A stretch of 10,302 nucleotides of DNA, taken from positions 1 to 10,302 of the forward strand of contig CAMPJN010000109.1 in NCBI GenBank assembly GCA_946886875.1. The letters are read 5' to 3'. Every line of letters starts with the position of its first letter. Position 1 is the first letter of the stretch. This document shows, piece by piece, positions 7,242 through 10,302 of the stretch. Made by a program: the position numbers and the translations under genes. Source of the stretch: an uncultured Pseudomonas sp. GTDB taxonomy: Bacteria > Pseudomonadota > Gammaproteobacteria > Pseudomonadales > Pseudomonadaceae. A model generated the notes under the pieces. The model saw only the letters and a program-made list of their open reading frames with translations. It was not told the origin of the DNA and made no database searches.

Positions 7242-8837
7242 TCAGCTCAGTTTGCGCGGGTGGGCGAAGGTGATGCGGAAGCAGCTGCCACCGCCTTCGC
7301 GAGGTTTATAGTCGAGATGGGCCTGGTTGCTTTCGCACAGCTCGCGGGAAATATACAGGCCGAGGCCGGTGCCCTGGTTTTCCGTGGTGTAGAACGGCTC
7401 GAATATATGTTGTAGCTGCTCCGGCGCCACACCGGGGCCGTTGTCCTGGATTTCCAGCACTGGCAGGTCGCTTTCCGGGTCTCGGAACAAGGTTAGCCAT
7501 ACTTGGCCGCGCTGGTGTTTTTGTGCGCTATAACGCATGCCGTTCTGCACCAGGTTGGTCAGTACCTGGGTCAGCTGATGGGGGTCCATGCGCGTTTGAA
7601 TGGTGCCGCCGCGGGTTTCCAGGTGCAGCATATGTTCGGCCGGAGCCGAGGCGCGGAATTCGCTGGCGAAGCGGTGCAGCCAGTATTTCAAGTCCAGTAG
7701 CTGCGGTTCGGCCTGACGCCGCCTGGAGAGTTGCAGCACGTTTTCGATCACCAGGTTCATTCGCCGCGAATGATCCTGAATGATCTGCGCCAGGCGTTGA
7801 TCGGGGCCGCGCAGTTCATCGGATTCCTGCAGCAACTGCGCGGCATGGCTGATCGCCCCGAGCGGGTTGCGGATCTCATGGGCGATGCCGGCCGTCAGGC
7901 GGCCCAGGGAGGCGAGCTTCAGTTGCTGAGCTTGCTGGGCGATCTGCGAGATATTGTCGAGAAATATCAGACAGTGTTGCTGTTCGCCGCGCTGCAGCTT
8001 CATAAAGCTCGGTTGCAGTACCGGGCCCTCGGCATAGACCTGCAAGCTCGCCGGGCGCCGGGTCGGGTTGTGCAGCCATTGCTGCAGGCTTTTGACCAGT
8101 TCCGGGCAATGCGGGTCGAGGATCTTGCCGGTCAGGTTGTCTTTGCCCAACAGGTAGGCGGTGCTTTCGTTGGTCAGCAGTACGCGATGCAGTTCGTCGA
8201 GCACCAGAATGCCGGTGCGCATGCGCTGCAGGATCACCGCGTTCAAGGCTTCGAGGTTGGCGACATCGGTGGCGCGTTGTTCGGCCAGGCGTTCGCTGAC
8301 CTGCAGACGCCGGGTCAGGGCCTGGACCACTAGTGCGGCGGCAAAGCACAGCGCGCCCAACGCGCCCGCCTGCACGTACTGGGCGACTGCGGCCGGTCGG
8401 CTCAGGCTGAGGTAGAAGGTGAGGTAGATCAGGCCGATGGCCGCGACCGCGGCGATCAATAAGCCAATACGCCCGCGCAAGAGGAAGTTGGCGATGGCCA
8501 CCGCGACTATCAGCAGGTTGCCGATACCGCTCGGCGTGCCCCCGGCAGCGTAGAACAGCGCTGAGAGCAGCACCACGTCGAGCAGGGCCAGGATGAATAT
8601 CTGGAACAGTCGTTGCGGGCGTTGTACCAGTATGCTCAGCACGGTATTGAGGATCAGGTACAGCCAGCTGCCGTTGCGAAACAGCTCAGGCTGCACCAGG
8701 TCCAGCAGCTCATTGTGCATGTTGCTGGAGATCAGCAGCACCAGGAGCAGTCCAATGGTCAGGCGGTAAAGGTGATAGAGGCGCAGGATGCGCTGACCTT
8801 TGGGCCCCTCGAGCACAAGTTTTTCTTTATGGTTCAC
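7242..8837 (-). CDS. pilS: PilS, type IV pilus sensor histidine kinase
   Basis: An inner-membrane kinase of 531 residues, against about 530 in P. aeruginosa; it phosphorylates PilR. About six transmembrane helices lie between residues 23 and 174 with short loops. A PAS-like stretch follows at about 195-300 (ILQRMRTGILVLDELHRVLLTNES), then the H box LTAGIAHEIRNPLGA with phospho-accepting H320. The ATPase domain has the N box LTNLVQNGMRYS, the G1 box DNGPGV (about 465-470), the F box FEPFYTT and the G2 box GTGLGLYI (about 490-497). The start is taken as GTG at 8837. It overlaps the TGA of the upstream small gene as GTGA and gives the expected length. The frame runs on upstream to 8882, but that would extend into the previous gene without any family match. 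In the known system, pilin interacts with the PilS membrane domain to damp its activity. Confidence 0.95.
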   Translation of the reverse strand: MNHKEKLVLEGPKGQRILRLYHLYRLTIGLLLVLLISSNMHNELLDLVQPELFRNGSWLYLILNTVLSILVQRPQRLFQIFILALLDVVLLSALFYAAGGTPSGIGNLLIVAVAIANFLLRGRIGLLIAAVAAIGLIYLTFYLSLSRPAAVAQYVQAGALGALCFAAALVVQALTRRLQVSERLAEQRATDVANLEALNAVILQRMRTGILVLDELHRVLLTNESTAYLLGKDNLTGKILDPHCPELVKSLQQWLHNPTRRPASLQVYAEGPVLQPSFMKLQRGEQQHCLIFLDNISQIAQQAQQLKLASLGRLTAGIAHEIRNPLGAISHAAQLLQESDELRGPDQRLAQIIQDHSRRMNLVIENVLQLSRRRQAEPQLLDLKYWLHRFASEFRASAPAEHMLHLETRGGTIQTRMDPHQLTQVLTNLVQNGMRYSAQKHQRGQVWLTLFRDPESDLPVLEIQDNGPGVAPEQLQHIFEPFYTTENQGTGLGLYISRELCESNQAHLDYKPREGGGSCFRITFAHPRKLS

Positions 8838-9064
8838 TGCTGTTTGGTGCCTTGCTCGAGATGGGCCTGGCTGCAGTACCAATTGTCATCCTGAAGCAGC
8901 GCGCGGGTGCGCGGCACATGCACGCCGCAGTGTGCGCAACGGACCATGGGTGCGGGGTCGGCACTCGTGTCGTCGCGACGACGAGTCGGCGCGGCTATGC
9001 GGCGCCAGAGCCAGAAGGCGGCCGCGATAATGGCAAGCAACAACAGCAGGCGGAACAGGCCCAT
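8834..9064 (-). CDS. PP0621 family small membrane protein with Cys4/His-type metal motif
   Basis: A 76-residue protein. A single hydrophobic helix (about 4-20, FRLLLLLAIIAAAFWLW) is followed by an Arg-rich stop-transfer stretch, a short linker and a small zinc-ribbon-like domain: C43-A-H-C46 and C64 with H68 (WYCSQAH). The MVRCAHCGVHVPR and YCSQAH pattern is what I know as the PP0621 family, of unknown function. The orientation suggests a cytoplasmic metal-binding domain on a membrane anchor. It is the first gene of the unit that continues into pilS (stop and start overlap in GTGA) and pilR. A GAGAG ribosome site lies just before ATG 9064. The promoter should lie in 9065-9223, but I see no convincing -35/-10 there. 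Confidence 0.85.
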   Translation of the reverse strand: MGLFRLLLLLAIIAAAFWLWRRIAAPTRRRDDTSADPAPMVRCAHCGVHVPRTRALLQDDNWYCSQAHLEQGTKQQ

Positions 9065-9223
9065 AACGCTCTCTTATCGATAAATACTGGGAAGCGGAGG
9101 TTAGCGCAGTTTATCCAAGGAATAACCACCAGCACAGCGGCGAAGCGGCAGCCTGTGCGGTGTTTCCCCCTATGGGCGTGACTGAGCTCGACGCGCGGCC
9201 AGTATGGGTAAGTCGGCGCCCAT

Positions 9224-9254
9224 AAAAAAGGGAGACCCGAGGGTCTCCCTTTTT
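9224..9254 (-). terminator. strong rho-independent terminator after bamD, potentially bidirectional
   Basis: GGGAGACCC and GGGTCTCCC form a 9-bp GC-rich stem around GA (so an effective CGAG loop). It is flanked by A and T runs that pair for five more bases. On the minus strand it ends in six T's, 14 bases beyond the bamD stop. It separates bamD from the PP0621-pilS-pilR unit, so pilSR needs its own promoter in the 9065-9223 gap. Confidence 0.93.
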
Positions 9255-9268
9255 CGAGCTGCGACGCT

Positions 9269-10279
9269 TTAGTCGAACAGGCCGAAGGTCATATAGCTGA
9301 ACCAGGAGCGGTCGCTGTCTTGGCTTTCTTCATCGGCTTCAGACTCGTCGTCCTGGCCTTCTGGCTTCAGATCATCGGGAATCTGCTCTTCGGCATCTTC
9401 GTATTGGCGAATCACGTCCTGGCTGGCGCGGGTTTCACCCGGTGGTAGCGGTGTGTCGGTTTCGATCAGGCCCAGAGTGACCTTGGCCAGCCAGGAGCGG
9501 TTGTCAGCTTCCTCCTCGCGCGGCACGAACTGGCCGTCGACCAGGGTCGGATGGTCCGGGTAGTTGAGTTTCAGGGCTTCCAGGCTGGTTGCGGCCAGTT
9601 CGTCCAGGGTCAGACGCTGATAAGCCTCGGTCATCAACGCCAGGCCATCGGCAACCGACGGTGTTTCCTGGAAGTTTTCCACTACATAGCGCCCGCGGTT
9701 GGCGGCGGCGACATAGGCCTGGCGGCTCAGGTAGTAGTAGCCGGCGTGAATTTCATAGGCTGCCAGCAGGTTGCGCAGGTAGATCATGCGCTGCTTGGCA
9801 TCCGGCGCGTAACGGCTGGTCGGGTAGCGGCTGGTCAGCTGGGCGAACTCGTTGTAGGAGTCGCGGGCGGCGCCCGGGTCGCGCTTGGTCATGTCCAGCG
9901 GGACGAAGCGTGCGATCAGACCGCGGTCCTGATCGAAAGAGGCCAGCCCCTTCAAGTAATACGCGTAATCCACGTTGGGATGCTGCGGGTGCAAGCGGAT
10001 AAAGCGCTCGGCCGCGGAGCGTGCGGCTTCCGGTTCGACGTTCTTGTAGTAGGCGAAAATCAATTCCAGCTGAGCTTGTTCGGCGTAGCGGCCGAACGGG
10101 TAGCGCGATTCCAAGGCTTTCAGCTTGGTGATGGCGCTGGTAAAGCTCTTGCTGTCCAGATCGGTCTGGGCCTGCTGGTACAACTCTGTCTCGCTGAGGT
10201 TCTCGTCGAGTACTTCATTCGACGAGCAGGCAGCGGTAAGGGCGAGGATGGCGATCAGCAGCAGGTGTCTCACTTGCAT
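9269..10279 (-). CDS. bamD: BamD (ComL) outer-membrane assembly lipoprotein
   Basis: A 336-residue lipoprotein of the BAM complex. It sits on the inner face of the outer membrane and helps BamA insert beta-barrel proteins; it is essential where tested. The signal peptide ends in the lipobox LTAAC with Cys18, followed by Ser-Ser, which favours sorting to the outer membrane. Five TPR-like repeats span about 30-245: [39 protein letters not shown], the YYLKGLA and LDMTKRD region, and [15 protein letters not shown]. It is about 90 residues longer than E. coli BamD. The extra part (about 250-336) is very acidic and contains two related motifs, [11 protein letters not shown] (261-271) and [11 protein letters not shown] (324-334). 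ATG at 10279 is chosen for the signal peptide. An AGGGA 15 bases upstream is a poor ribosome site. A terminator follows the gene. Confidence 0.95.
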   Translation of the reverse strand: MQVRHLLLIAILALTAACSSNEVLDENLSETELYQQAQTDLDSKSFTSAITKLKALESRYPFGRYAEQAQLELIFAYYKNVEPEAARSAAERFIRLHPQHPNVDYAYYLKGLASFDQDRGLIARFVPLDMTKRDPGAARDSYNEFAQLTSRYPTSRYAPDAKQRMIYLRNLLAAYEIHAGYYYLSRQAYVAAANRGRYVVENFQETPSVADGLALMTEAYQRLTLDELAATSLEALKLNYPDHPTLVDGQFVPREEEADNRSWLAKVTLGLIETDTPLPPGETRASQDVIRQYEDAEEQIPDDLKPEGQDDESEADEESQDSDRSWFSYMTFGLFD

Positions 10280-10302
10280 GGCGGCTTGCGTCCCTGTGAC
10301 GG

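Noticed and set aside
8969..8982. Perfect 14-base palindrome GTCGTCGCGACGAC
   Set aside because: It lies inside the PP0621 coding sequence in an Arg/Asp codon run. High GC makes such palindromes likely, and no second copy was seen in the window.
9065..9223. Sigma70 or sigma54 promoter for PP0621-pilS-pilR
   Set aside because: A promoter must lie here because of the terminator, but no -35/-10 or -24/-12 pair with acceptable match and spacing could be seen by eye.

Overview
The window is about 62% GC and looks like a Pseudomonas chromosome (Gammaproteobacteria). The evidence is a full-length PilS/PilR type IV pilus two-component pair, a BamD lipoprotein with the long acidic tail seen in pseudomonads, a PP0621-type small protein between them, and several families of short palindromic repeats of the kind scattered in Pseudomonas intergenic DNA. 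The repeat types suggest the mendocina/alcaligenes/stutzeri side of the genus, but that is an inference from memory. Nothing was searched.

Layout, left to right. Positions 1-976 hold the C-terminal third of an HAE-1 RND drug efflux pump, running in from outside. After two REP-like hairpins comes a Bcr/CflA-type MFS exporter (1098-2288). A 59-residue unknown protein on the opposite strand (2285-2464) shares its stop-codon bases with that exporter. Positions 2465-2851 have no gene. They hold a roughly 245-bp MITE-like element with terminal inverted repeats (2549-2795) and another REP-like hairpin. Next, on the minus strand, is a membrane PAS-PAS-PAS-GAF sensor that ends without any output domain (2852-4696). 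Divergent from it are a DUF2946 membrane protein and a PCu(A)C periplasmic copper chaperone, probably one copper-related operon (4827-5773). A long REP inverted repeat and a 41-bp solo end of the MITE-like element fill the gap up to the pilR stop codon. The rest of the window is on the minus strand: bamD with its own strong terminator, then a tightly packed PP0621-pilS-pilR unit with a 4-bp GTGA overlap and a 3-bp gap.

How the genes relate. pilS/pilR form a membrane kinase and sigma54-dependent activator pair that controls pilin transcription. bamD acts in outer-membrane protein assembly and is a separate transcription unit. The copper genes and the efflux genes are accessory loci. The region between the pilR stop and the RND gene (about 5.9 kb down to 1 kb) is where the repeats lie.

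No CRISPR array, phage, tRNA, rRNA or clear new defence system was seen. The most interesting signals are the MITE-like element and its solo end sitting on the pilR stop codon, the output-less sensor next to the element, and a duplicated RSW...TxGL motif in the tail of BamD.
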